Below, in pieces: positions 1 through 8,580 of a stretch of DNA of 64,000 nucleotides (position 1 is its first letter; each line of letters starts with the position of its first letter). Source of the stretch: JARRPM01 sp963792815 (GTDB lineage: Bacteria > Pseudomonadota > Gammaproteobacteria > Pseudomonadales > Halieaceae); the NCBI GenBank assembly GCA_963792815.1, contig CAWBXR010000007.1, positions 124,001 to 188,000 of the forward strand, given 5' to 3'. The position numbers were made by a program, and so were the translations under genes. A model generated the notes under the pieces. That model had not been told where the DNA came from. It was given only the letters and a program-made list of their open reading frames with translations, and searched no databases.

Positions 1-1467
1 TTCGCCTGGTCGAGCACGAACTGCAGGTTATTTTCACTGCAGCTGCGCAACTCACTGTTGGTGGCTATGGTATACACAATTCCGCCCAGGCCCAACTGCT
101 CAAGCAGGCGATGCCACTGCCCCGGCTGCAACTCGCCAAGGACGATCGTTTGTTGGCGGTCGATATCGCTTTGTCCCGTGCCGGCTGTGCGCACCGGTGC
201 GGCGGTGGCCTTAAGCGCCAGGCGGTTGTTCGGGCGATTCAACAAGTATCTCGATCGGCGCCGCCGCAGGCGCCCTAACGGGCTTTTTTACCGTATCGTC
301 GACCTCCCGCGCGACAGTGTCTTTGGCGGCGGGTGCGGCGGCGGGCACAATGTCTCCTGGGGCCAGGCTCTCGTCGATAACCGCGGCCGGCCGAAAGGCG
401 ACCATTCGCAACAGGATCATTTCGAAGCCACTGCGCGGGTCTGTCGCCAGGGTGATATCGCGCTTGCCGTTCAGCGCCATCTGGTAAAACAGCTGGGTGT
501 CCTCGGCAGTCATGCTGCCGGCCAGTTGCGCCACCTGCTCGGCATCTCCCCAGCTGTTGTCGATGGCATCAGGTACCACCTGGGCAACCGCCACCCGGTG
601 CAGCATGGATATAAGCTCGTCCAGGCTGCCCTCAAAATCGGGCGCATGCTCCGCCATGTGCGCAACGATAGCCAGCAGTCCGGCCGCGTCGTTCGCGGCC
701 AGCGCCTCCAGCAACTGGTAGATAAAGCTCAGGTCGACGCTGCCCAGCATGCTGCGGACCTCGTCCTCACTGAGCTTGCCCGAGCCAAAGGAAATGGCCT
801 GGTCGGCAAGACTCAGTGCGTCGCGCATACTACCTGCAGCCGACCGGCCGAGCAGCCACAGGGACGGCTCATCAAAAGCTATCATTTCCTGGCCAAGCAC
901 GTTGCGCAGGTGGCCGACTATCTGCTCTGGAGGCATATTCTTGAGGTTGAACTGCAGGCAGCGCGAGAGAATGGTGACAGGCAACTTCTGGGGGTCCGTG
1001 GTGGCCAGCAGGAATTTCACGTGGGGCGGCGGCTCTTCCAGGGTCTTCAGCAGGGCATTGAAGCTGTGGGCGGACAACATGTGGACCTCGTCGATGAGGT
1101 ACACCTTGTAGCGCGAACGGGTAGGCGCGTACTGAACATTCTCGAGCAGTTCGCGGGTATCCTCCACCTTGGTGCGCGAAGCGGCATCGACCTCCAGCAG
1201 GTCCACACTGCGCCCCTCGGCGATTTCCAGGCAGGAGGAACACTGGCCGCAGGGCTCGGAACTGACCCCGGTTTCGCAATTCAGGCACTTGGCCAGGATA
1301 CGGGCGATCGTGGTCTTGCCCACGCCCCGGGTACCGGTAAACAGGTAGGCATGATGCAGCCGATCGTGGTCAAGGGCGTTGACCAGGGCCTGCAGCACAT
1401 GCTCCTGGCCGACCATTTCACGAAAGGTCTTGGGTCGCCACTTGCGCGCGAGTACCTGGTAGGACAT
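1..1467 (-). CDS. dnaX: DNA polymerase III tau/gamma subunit, 3' end cut by window and frameshifted near 211
   Basis: Clamp-loader ATPase of the replisome. The ATG at 1465-1467 opens with MSYQVLARKWRPKTF. The Walker A motif GTRGVGKTT, a four-Cys zinc module (CLNC...CGQCSSC), the DEVH Walker B and the SRC sensor follow in order. The zero frame stops at 211-213 after about 418 residues. The DNA beyond, to the window edge, encodes a clear tau domain V (WHRLLEQLGLGG, then ENNLQFVLD) one base out of phase, as if one extra base lies near 211-220. A programmed gamma frameshift signal at 283-289 would give a product of about 397 residues. The identification is sure; whether the tau break is real or a sequence error is not. 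Confidence 0.93.
257..308 (-). promoter_or_regulatory. dnaX programmed -1 ribosomal frameshift signal
   Basis: The slippery heptamer A-AAA-AAG lies at 289-283 in exactly the zero-frame phase used by E. coli dnaX (GTA AAA AAG). A -1 slip reads AAA AAA GCC CGT TAG and stops at 277-275. An SD-like GGGAGG lies 13 nt upstream (308-303). A GGCGCC/GGCGCC stem with a six-base loop (274-257) starts 8 nt downstream. All three stimulatory parts known from E. coli are therefore present. Confidence 0.85.
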
Positions 1468-1501
1468 GCAGGAGATTGCCTTGGATCGGGAAAAGAGCGC
1501 T

Positions 1502-1529
1502 AGGATACACCAGCCGGAAGGTGACTCAA
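1502..1529 (-). promoter_or_regulatory. Candidate sigma70 promoter for dnaX
   Basis: On the minus strand TTGAGT (1529-1524) and TATCCT (1507-1502) are separated by 16 nt and lie 35-60 nt upstream of the dnaX ATG. This is the only good match I see in the 430-bp gap 1468-1896. The rest of that gap, including an AT-rich patch around 1670-1740, shows no convincing gene, tRNA or repeat. Confidence 0.45.
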
Positions 1530-1896
1530 AACGAATGGCGGGGCATAAACCGCAGACAGCCCCCGCCCCCAACCGCGCTCGCCCGACTCAATGAACGCTG
1601 CTGCCAGCGGGCTGCAAAGGCGTCTGCCAGCCGCACTGCTACCGCGGCGAGACCCTCCCGCACACCTATATTTCACATCAAGATTAACTCTATATCTTTC
1701 TGTTTTATATCATTTATTAATTTATTTTTACTTAGAAGTACTGGCTTGCAGAATAAGCGGATGCCCCGCGAAAATCGGTCACACGGCGCCGGGCAGAACG
1801 ACCCTGAACGAGGGCCAGCTGCCCGCAGCTCCATCGCTTACCGCCGACTGCCTGGGCGAGGTACACTAGCACCCGAAACAAACCATCCCCAGACAA

Positions 1897-3219
1897 GTGG
1901 ACCTCCAGGTTGTGACCATAAAACGCTTCAAGAAGATTATCCTGCACCCCGGCTTGCACAAGACAGGTACGAGCAGCATCCAGAACAACTGCCACAAGTA
2001 TCGGGAATGGCTGCATGACCACGGCATTGTCTACCCCGCTTTCGAGTATCGCGGGAAGCTGTTTACCAACCACTCGGATCCATTGATCGCCGTATTTGGC
2101 ACCAAACCCGGCAAATATGGCATGCCGCAACGACTGATGATCGAGGGAGACTGCTCAGACGCCCAGGCTGTCTTTTCGCAACAGCTGCAGCATGTGTTGG
2201 AAGAAGCGGCGGGCGAGACGCTGCTTTTGTCCGGCGAGATGATTTGTGAATTCTCCGGGAAGGACATGGCGGCGCTACGTCGTTACCTGGAAAAATATAC
2301 CGAGAACTTGCAGGTGATCGCCATGATCCGCAGCCCGCAAAGCTCGGTGGAAAGCATCATGCAGCAACGCTGTCGCAGCGGTAACCTGGTGGAACCAGAC
2401 TCCCTTGTTGGCGTTGTCACGGAGAGATATAAAACGCTCCAGCACGGTTTTTCAGACGTGCTGCAAATATTGAATTATCACGATGCCCGCGGCCATTCCC
2501 TGGGCCTGGTGGGCTGCTTCCTGTGCCACCTGGGGTTGCCACAGTCCGAGGTTTCCCAACTGGAGTTCGTCAGCATCAATGCGCGAGTCTCCATGGAATG
2601 CTTTAAGCTCATGCAGGCGATCAATCAGGCTTACCCGCCAGGCAAGAGCGCCGATCACGGTGTCAGGCGACATTTCGGCGATATGAGCTCGCTCTACACA
2701 TTGCCCGGAAAACCCTTCCAGATTGAAGGCATTGCAGACTCCCGACTGTCTGATTCGCTGCTCGCTGAAGGAGCCGCGCTGGAGCGTGAACTGCAATTGC
2801 GCTTCCCTGCCCTGACAGGGCGCACCCTACCCACGCTATGGGAATCGGAAACAATGATGGCCCTGCAATCGTCTATAAACCTGCTGGAGAACCCGAAGCT
2901 TCGAGAAGTGGCAAAAGGTTTCCTGCTCGACGAGGCAGCCCGCCTCAGGATACTCGCACCGGGCACCTCCGCCGTGCTCGAGTTCATCGCCCAGAAAGTT
3001 GATGTATCCCAGGACCCCCCCACCGAGTTAATCCTCGAAAAGCTGGGTGCTGACTATTTCAAGTACGCCGCCCTGCAAGTCGAGCGAGGCTCCGCCGACA
3101 TGGCTCTGTGGCTCATGCTGATGGCCCGGCAATTGCGCCCCCAGGCCGAATTTATCAATGAGCGTGTCGAGCATTATCGGAAAAAATCGACCTCGGTCGC
3201 CGACTCGACCAACGCCTAG
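1897..3219 (+). CDS. Sulfotransferase-family-like protein
   Basis: The N-terminus KIILHPGLHKTGTSSIQ matches the 5'-phosphosulfate-binding loop of PAPS-dependent sulfotransferases (H-x-G-x-x-K-T-G-T-[ST]). A later stretch, VIAMIRSPQSSVESIMQQ near residue 150, resembles the 3'-phosphate-binding arginine/serine segment. The C-terminal 150 residues are alpha-helical and unassigned. The GTG at 1897 has no clear SD; GTG at 1912 in the same frame is an equally plausible start. It stands alone between dnaX and the island boundary, so it belongs to the chromosome flank. The substrate is unknown. Confidence 0.7.
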   Translation: MDLQVVTIKRFKKIILHPGLHKTGTSSIQNNCHKYREWLHDHGIVYPAFEYRGKLFTNHSDPLIAVFGTKPGKYGMPQRLMIEGDCSDAQAVFSQQLQHVLEEAAGETLLLSGEMICEFSGKDMAALRRYLEKYTENLQVIAMIRSPQSSVESIMQQRCRSGNLVEPDSLVGVVTERYKTLQHGFSDVLQILNYHDARGHSLGLVGCFLCHLGLPQSEVSQLEFVSINARVSMECFKLMQAINQAYPPGKSADHGVRRHFGDMSSLYTLPGKPFQIEGIADSRLSDSLLAEGAALERELQLRFPALTGRTLPTLWESETMMALQSSINLLENPKLREVAKGFLLDEAARLRILAPGTSAVLEFIAQKVDVSQDPPTELILEKLGADYFKYAALQVERGSADMALWLMLMARQLRPQAEFINERVEHYRKKSTSVADSTNA

Positions 3220-3320
3220 GGCCGGAGGCACCGGTTCTGGCTTGATGTAGCGTGGCTTGCGGTGCGACGCATCGCGTCAAAACCTGCCAGGCAGAAAGAC
3301 CTTCCAGGAGCGATAAAAAA

Positions 3321-3343
3321 TGGAGGCGACCCAGACAGCCACA
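3321..3343 (+). repeat. attL: left copy of the 23-bp ffs 3'-end repeat
   Basis: Identical to 23043-23065; the match ends at both sides (A/T before, T/C after). Immediately left is AAAAAA (3315-3320), which on the minus strand is the T6 tract expected directly after the ffs terminal stem, so the left flank is the original downstream sequence of ffs. The interval 3344-3597 is AT-rich and non-coding, as expected for the integrase arm-site region. Confidence 0.85.
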
Positions 3344-3597
3344 TTCCTGTTTCATTCTGTCGCATTGAATTACAATTAATTGCATTATTTACCTATATTT
3401 TAAGCATATTTCTAGATTACGTTGTATTTTTCCGGAGCGTGACGTAGCATCCAATCGTAGGTTTTTATGTTGGCTAGGATGATGGCTATGGAATGTGGCT
3501 GTTGTCCGTATAAGTCTGAGAAAATTCCTCTGCAGTGCAGCCGGCTGAATCACAATCTACCTGGCCACCGTCGTTATCCGGCCAAACGAGGACCCTT

Positions 3598-4884
3598 ATG
3601 CCCCGCATCGCCATGGAACTGAAACCGCTAGAGGTGCAAAGGCTGACCCGGAGGCTGCCGGAATCGCGCCCATTCAACTATTTTCCTGTGGGGGGAACCC
3701 CTGGGCTGTTGCTGCGGGTTGCCAAAACCGGTGCCTGCTACTGGGTGTTGCGTATTGCAATTGGACAAAAAACGACCAATTCAGGAAAGCAGGCTCCCCG
3801 CCGGCGGGACATAGGGCTGGGCTCCTACCCCGAAATATCGCTCAAGGCGGCCCGGGACCTCGCCGGGGTCAAGCGCAGCCAGGTGCGGGATGGAATCGAC
3901 CCGGTAGAGGCGCGCAAAGAGGCCAGGACCGCGCTACAGGCCAGTGCGGCCCAGTTGATGAGCTTTGCCGATGCGGTCGCGCTAGCCAGGGAACTGGAGT
4001 CAATTGGCGAAGACAAGGCAGGCAAGGCATGGACGTACAAACTGGAGACCTACGCGATTCCCACACTGGGGCACATGCCGATTACAACAATCCAGAGGGA
4101 GCATATCGCAGAGGTGCTGCTACCCATCTGGGCATCAAAGACCAGAACGGCCAAAGACGTTCGGAAACTTATCGAAGATGTACTGAATCGGGCCTTTGCC
4201 ACCAAAAATATCAACCGGAATAATCCTGCCCGCTGGGACAAGCTTTTAAAACAGCGCCTACCCAGGGAAACCAAAAAAGGATCGAACTTTCCCGCCCTTC
4301 CCTTCACTTTGATCAACACCTTCCTGGTTGAGTTGCGCAAGCGGACCGATACGGCAGCTCCGGCGGTGGAGTTTGTCATCTACACGGCGGCACGTTCCGG
4401 CGAGGTGTGCGGGGCGACCTGGCGGGAGATCGACCTGGACCGCAAGCTTTGGACCATCCCGGCCACGCGCATGAAAAAGGGCGAGGAGCACCGTATACAC
4501 CTCTCCGCCCCCGCCATGGCGATTCTCAGGGCGTTGCCCGAAGGTAAGCCCGATGACCCCATATTCCCGACTGCGACCGGAAAACACCATCAGGACGCCC
4601 GGCTATCCAAGGTAGCAAGGGAGATTGGCGGGGCCATGGGCTACCAGGCCACCGTCCACGGTTTTCGTGCGACCTTTCGCACCTGGGGCGAGGAAGAAAC
4701 TGAGTACCCCGAGCCGATCCTGGAAATGGCCCTGGCCCACAAGATCGACGATGCCGTTAAAGCCGCCTACCAGCGCGGTGACTTGCTGAAAAAGCGGCGC
4801 GCCCTGCTGGATGACTGGGCCGCGTATTGTGCCAAGTCCGCCCCCAGGGGTGATCTGTTGATGCTGAAAACGCTCACAAACTGA
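3598..4884 (+). CDS. int: P4-type tyrosine site-specific integrase
   Basis: The N-terminal DUF4102-type arm-binding domain (residues about 1-100) includes GGTPGLLLRV and RRDIGLGSYPEISLKAAR. Core-binding and catalytic domains follow. Catalytic residues visible: R266 (TAARSGEV), H354-x-x-R357 (HGFR), H381 (ALAH) and nucleophile Y391 (AAYQRGD). The length of 428 aa is normal. ATG 3598 is chosen because GAGG lies 6 nt upstream. The gene points into the island from attL and is the likely enzyme for excision and insertion at ffs. Confidence 0.93.
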   Translation: MPRIAMELKPLEVQRLTRRLPESRPFNYFPVGGTPGLLLRVAKTGACYWVLRIAIGQKTTNSGKQAPRRRDIGLGSYPEISLKAARDLAGVKRSQVRDGIDPVEARKEARTALQASAAQLMSFADAVALARELESIGEDKAGKAWTYKLETYAIPTLGHMPITTIQREHIAEVLLPIWASKTRTAKDVRKLIEDVLNRAFATKNINRNNPARWDKLLKQRLPRETKKGSNFPALPFTLINTFLVELRKRTDTAAPAVEFVIYTAARSGEVCGATWREIDLDRKLWTIPATRMKKGEEHRIHLSAPAMAILRALPEGKPDDPIFPTATGKHHQDARLSKVAREIGGAMGYQATVHGFRATFRTWGEEETEYPEPILEMALAHKIDDAVKAAYQRGDLLKKRRALLDDWAAYCAKSAPRGDLLMLKTLTN

Positions 4885-4936
4885 AAAGTGTCACCAAAGT
4901 CAGTCGCAGTAGAGGCACTCGGGCGATCGCGGTGGC

Positions 4937-5653
4937 TTAGCCCATAAACCGGTTTGCCTTTCGTTCCCGCACCATATCGTCCGCGTGGTGGCACATGAAC
5001 TGACCCGTGTCCAATCTGGCGGCCAGCTCATGCAGATACCCCAGGGGAGATTGCCTTATCTTCCCTGCATTGAAGGCTGCCGCCCATTCGTCGATTAACA
5101 TCTGGGCCGGGGCGGCTGTAAACCTGGCCACCTTGTCCGAGGCTGCTCGTTGCAGCTCGGGTGGGATCCCCTCGGGAAACGCTATCAAATGCGTCCGCTC
5201 ATCCAACTTCGAATATTGTTCACGGGTACTGTAGGTAGTAGTTGTAGTACTGGGTAATAGGTTAACTTCACTAATAGGTAAAGCACCCGGAGCGACCGGA
5301 TCCGGTACCGCCAGATCCGGCGGACCCGGATCCGGTAATTCCGGATGTAGTGGGTTGGGAATTTCACGAACAATGTAGTCCCCTCCCCGGATTCTGCCCT
5401 GCCGGTCCCTGCCCTGCTGGAAATCCATATAACCTGCATAGCGAAGCTCGTTGATGAGTTTATAGGTACCGTCCCGACCCAGGTTTCCACGCCGCTGGAG
5501 ATCTGTTATGCGCACCTTCCAATTGTCAGGGCGGGAGAGCAGGTAGGCCAGCATACCCCTGGCAGCCCAGGAGAGGCTTGTGTCCTCGACAGTGCGTTGG
5601 TCAATAACCAGAAAGCGCTGACGCTGGGACGCACGGATAATGCTGTTAGCCAT
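4937..5653 (-). CDS. Winged-helix DNA-binding protein of integrated elements
   Basis: The 238-residue protein has an N-terminal helix-turn-helix region (LSWAARGMLAYLLSRPDNW, then ITDLQRRGNLGRDGTYKLINELRYAGY). A Pro/Asp-rich linker follows, built from imperfect repeats of GGATCCGG at about 5295-5345, and then a helical C-terminus. Proteins of this type sit near integrases in phages and genomic islands and are often called helix-turn-helix or replication-related proteins. It converges on the integrase gene with 52 bp between them. The function is inferred only from fold and context. Confidence 0.65.
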   Translation of the reverse strand: MANSIIRASQRQRFLVIDQRTVEDTSLSWAARGMLAYLLSRPDNWKVRITDLQRRGNLGRDGTYKLINELRYAGYMDFQQGRDRQGRIRGGDYIVREIPNPLHPELPDPGPPDLAVPDPVAPGALPISEVNLLPSTTTTTYSTREQYSKLDERTHLIAFPEGIPPELQRAASDKVARFTAAPAQMLIDEWAAAFNAGKIRQSPLGYLHELAARLDTGQFMCHHADDMVRERKANRFMG

Positions 5654-5969
5654 CCCTGCTGCCGCCCTGGATGATCTGCTGATTGAGGCAAGCCTCGTGG
5701 AAATCTGGTGTATCGTCCATTGCCGGCCATCTCCTTTGTCTGGCTGACCAGACTCAGAATCGCATAAGCTTCGAGAATTTATAACGCAAAATCCGGTCCA
5801 GCAGCGACGAGATTTTCAGTTCATCTATGTCATACCATCTGCCTGTCTTACCGGGCCACCAACCCCGCACCGGTTGCATTTTCTGAACGCAAGCTATGTA
5901 TGTCGCCACCAGATTACAAAAACCGGGTTTAATGTCTATGTCTTTGATTATATTGAATTAGTTAGTGTT

Positions 5970-6061
5970 CGGTACACTCAGGTAAAACCAAGTTTATTCA
6001 ACAGGTTGGCGCATTTTTGGAGCAGGCGGCCGGTAGTTGGTGGTGTACCGTGAGTGTACCG
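5970..6061. repeat. 11-bp inverted repeat in the long gap before mntP
   Basis: CGGTACACTCA (5970-5980) and its exact complement TGAGTGTACCG (6051-6061) are 70 nt apart. They sit in the 600-bp stretch 5654-6268, which otherwise holds no gene I can support. I looked for a yybP-ykoY manganese riboswitch before mntP and could not convince myself of one. The repeat could be a two-site operator or the scar of a small element. Confidence 0.5.
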
Positions 6062-6268
6062 GAGTTCAGCACTCGCAAAGAACGGGCTGCTTGTCCAGAG
6101 TGTATCAAGCCAAGCGCCTGTTGGTAATCTACGATATTCTCCCCTCGAGAACCCTCGCACTAAGTATTTGCCAGACGAACCGCACCTGATTCACGCGAAT
6201 GCTGAATCTTCGCTCACTATGGCTGTTGTGCCCGGCGGGCTCTTTCAATAAGGATGAGGCTGCTTATT

Positions 6269-6808
6269 GTGATTGACGTTTTAATTCTCGCTATCGCCCT
6301 GAGTATGGATGCTTTTGCGGTCTCTGTCGGCTTGGGTTCAAAGCAACACGAGAAAACGAAATCCTTGGCACTGATGTCAGGAATCTATTTCGGGCTTTTC
6401 CAGGCGCTGATGCCGATGATTGGCTACCTGGGAGGAAAAGGTATTTTAGGCTGGGTGGACACCTATGCACCATGGATTGCTTTTGTTTTACTGGTATTGA
6501 TTGGCGGCAAAATGATTTACGAATCACTCATGGAGGGCATAGAGGAAGACATCGCGAAAATTACCCATAGAGTGATGTTGATTCTTGCGCTGGCAACAAG
6601 CATTGATGCTATGGCTGCCGGTTTTACAGTGGCCATGCTTGATGTAAACCCATTCACCGCGTGTATGATTATTGGTCTCGCAACTTTTTGTTTCAGCTGG
6701 CTCGGTGTATTCATTGGGAAAAAAGGCGGCATTTGGCTGGAGAGTAAAGCCGAACTACTGGGTGGCATCATACTTATAGGAATTGGCTTTAAAATATTGC
6801 TGGCATGA
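6269..6808 (+). CDS. mntP: Putative manganese efflux pump MntP
   Basis: Inner-membrane Mn(II) exporter family. The six-helix pattern and both family signatures are present: LSMDAFAVSVGLG near the N-terminus and TSIDAMAAGFTVAM in the second half, carrying the conserved membrane aspartates. With the GTG start at 6269 the protein has 179 aa, close to the E. coli protein. That start has AAGGATGAGG upstream. The ATG at 6254 is possible but abuts its own SD. It lies alone in the island and its bases look more AT-rich than the sigma operon downstream, which suggests a separate origin. Confidence 0.85.
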   Translation: MIDVLILAIALSMDAFAVSVGLGSKQHEKTKSLALMSGIYFGLFQALMPMIGYLGGKGILGWVDTYAPWIAFVLLVLIGGKMIYESLMEGIEEDIAKITHRVMLILALATSIDAMAAGFTVAMLDVNPFTACMIIGLATFCFSWLGVFIGKKGGIWLESKAELLGGIILIGIGFKILLA

Positions 6809-7019
6809 ACACTCATTTTAATTAGCGGAACTGGCTAGGCCGCTGGTTCCGGCGTTCGCACCTCACTGGTTTCAGTTTAACTGGCCGCGAAGCATCAGGT
6901 GCCCGATAGCGCCAATTTACAGTACGATCAAGGAGCCGACGAATAGCCAGCCGGAAGGCTGGTAACCATAAGTCGCCTTGCTGCCAAGCGCCAGATATGG
7001 GATATCGCGATTGCGAACG

Positions 7020-7802
7020 ATGAAAGTGATCAGATTTTTTTCTGGAGCCAGCGTGACTCGCCCCTTTCGTCGGCGCGGGCTGCTGCCGGGAGTCACTGTG
7101 CCCATTGCTGCAGTGGCGTTGTCGGTGACTTTTCCGGCAGATTGCGCGAGGGGCGCGACAGATACCTCTGCCCTCCTGCGATTGACCTCAAACTATGACT
7201 ACCGCGGCTATACCCTGAGCGACAATGATGCCGCGATTCAGGCCAATATCGATGTCGCGTGGTCAAGCGGGCTTTTCCTTGGCACCTGGGTCAGCACGGC
7301 CGATTTCGGCGGTGCTGACATGGCGCTGAATCCGTATGTGGGCAAAGCGCTCGATCTTTGGCCCAACTGGCAACTCGTAACGTCGGTGGCCGGGTATTTT
7401 TTTGATGGCAAGGTGAACAAGGTAAACGTCAGCTACGGCGAAGGTAGTCTTCGACTCGCCTATCGGGATATCGCCTCCCTGCAGCTCAATGTTGCTCCGG
7501 ATTATTACGGTACCGGGTCGACCGTTCCGAGCTACGAGATAGAATTGCACTATCCGCTTTCGCAAGACATCGAGGTATCCGGCGGCCTCGGCTACCAGGC
7601 AAGTCGCAATGCCCTGAATTACGACGGGGTCTACGCCAATGTCGGCATCGCCTGGTTTGTACTGCCCCATCTAACCCTTGATCTTCGCTACCACAGCCTG
7701 CACGAAATGAACGAGAGAGCCTATGAAAATTACGCCACGGAACCGCTTGGGGAATATCACCTGGACACACCTGTCATTTTCTCGGTTTCCATTGGCTTAT
7801 GA
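7020..7802 (+). CDS. TorF-family (Gcw_chp) putative outer-membrane porin
   Basis: The 260-residue protein begins with an Arg-rich n-region and a hydrophobic stretch ending near ADCARGA, a signal peptide. The mature part starts LTSNYDYRGYTLSDNDAAIQANIDV, the hallmark opening of the TorF/Gcw_chp family, and continues with alternating amphipathic strands ending in a C-terminal hydrophobic residue (SVSIGL). ATG 7020 is preferred over TTG 6978 because the signal peptide then has normal length. The transported substrate is unknown. It lies upstream of the ECF operon, 110 bp away. Confidence 0.78.
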   Translation: MKVIRFFSGASVTRPFRRRGLLPGVTVPIAAVALSVTFPADCARGATDTSALLRLTSNYDYRGYTLSDNDAAIQANIDVAWSSGLFLGTWVSTADFGGADMALNPYVGKALDLWPNWQLVTSVAGYFFDGKVNKVNVSYGEGSLRLAYRDIASLQLNVAPDYYGTGSTVPSYEIELHYPLSQDIEVSGGLGYQASRNALNYDGVYANVGIAWFVLPHLTLDLRYHSLHEMNERAYENYATEPLGEYHLDTPVIFSVSIGL

Positions 7803-7877
7803 CCGGCGTGCGTGTGGACACCCCCAAGGCTATTTTTTTGAGACGGCATTGAACCTTTACCAGCCGGGAGGGGATTG

Positions 7878-7952
7878 ATGGACAGGTTCGACGCAATCTC
7901 AAAGGCGAGGGGATGTCCGGGAGCGACAGGGCCGAAGGAGTACGACGGCTGA
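7878..7952 (+). CDS. Possible 24-codon leader peptide coupled to the sigma gene
   Basis: ATG 7878 has the best SD of the region (GGGAGGGG, a few bases upstream). The short frame MDRFDAISKARGCPG... ends at TGA 7950-7952, which overlaps ATG 7952 (TGATG). That ATG is in frame with the ECF sigma factor. This is the geometry of translational coupling. There is no homology to judge from. Confidence 0.3.
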   Translation: MDRFDAISKARGCPGATGPKEYDG

Positions 7953-8575
7953 TGGCCCATGTAGGCAGGGAGGATGACGACCGCGGGGACCAGGACCAGT
8001 CCGACGATGACTGGAACCTGATCCGCCGGGTGGGCCTGGGTGACCAGTCCGCCCTTGAACAACTTTACAAGCAGTACTATGGGGGGCTCTACCGATTCAT
8101 CCTGCAGATCACCCGGCGAGTGGACTATGTGGAAGAGGTAATCAACGATGTCATGTTTGTAGTGTGGGAGAAAGCCGCCGACGTGGTGCCGCTGAGCAAG
8201 GCATCCACGTGGATCCTGGGTATAGCGCACAACAAGGCTTTGCAGGCATTGCGGCGAAACCGGAATACGGGTGGACTCACCGTCGATGCGGGTGATCGCA
8301 GCGATTACAGATCCGACAAGGACGGGTCGTTCGGGGAACTGGAGACGAAAGAGGTGCTGTTCGCGCTGATGCGAAGGCTGTCCCCCGAACAGCGCGCAGT
8401 GCTGGAGCTTGTTTACTACCACGGACTACACTACGCCGAGATTGCCCAGGTGATCGACTGCCCCGAAAACACGGTGAAGACCCGCGTCTTCCACACTCGC
8501 AGGAAACTGCGCGAAATCTGGCCCGATCTGACCGGCAGCAGGGCACCGGACATCAACCAACTCGACCGCAGGTGA
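7913..8575 (+). CDS. ECF-type RNA polymerase sigma factor (island operon 1)
   Basis: Region 2 (ALEQLYKQYYGGLYRFILQIT, then VEEVINDVMFVVWEKA) and region 4 (LSPEQRAVLELVYYHGLHYAEIAQVIDCPENTVKTRVFHTRRKLRE) are complete; region 3 is absent, as in ECF factors. The acidic N-terminal tail of about 35 residues varies with start choice: ATG 7913, or ATG 7952 coupled to a leader frame. The stop overlaps the start region of a zinc anti-sigma gene. It probably controls the operon 7.9-14.6 kb and perhaps the later subtilisin. Confidence 0.92.
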   Translation: MSGSDRAEGVRRLMAHVGREDDDRGDQDQSDDDWNLIRRVGLGDQSALEQLYKQYYGGLYRFILQITRRVDYVEEVINDVMFVVWEKAADVVPLSKASTWILGIAHNKALQALRRNRNTGGLTVDAGDRSDYRSDKDGSFGELETKEVLFALMRRLSPEQRAVLELVYYHGLHYAEIAQVIDCPENTVKTRVFHTRRKLREIWPDLTGSRAPDINQLDRR

Positions 8576-8580
8576 ACAAT

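Noticed and set aside
58..1503. A 481-codon open frame on the plus strand opposite dnaX
   Set aside because: dnaX motifs on the minus strand explain the region fully.
5290..5345. Repeated GGATCCGG units that looked like iterons or att sites
   Set aside because: They lie inside the winged-helix gene and encode a Pro/Asp-rich linker in frame.
5730..6268. Possible yybP-ykoY manganese riboswitch before mntP
   Set aside because: I could not find the conserved paired core by eye; a covariance search would be needed.
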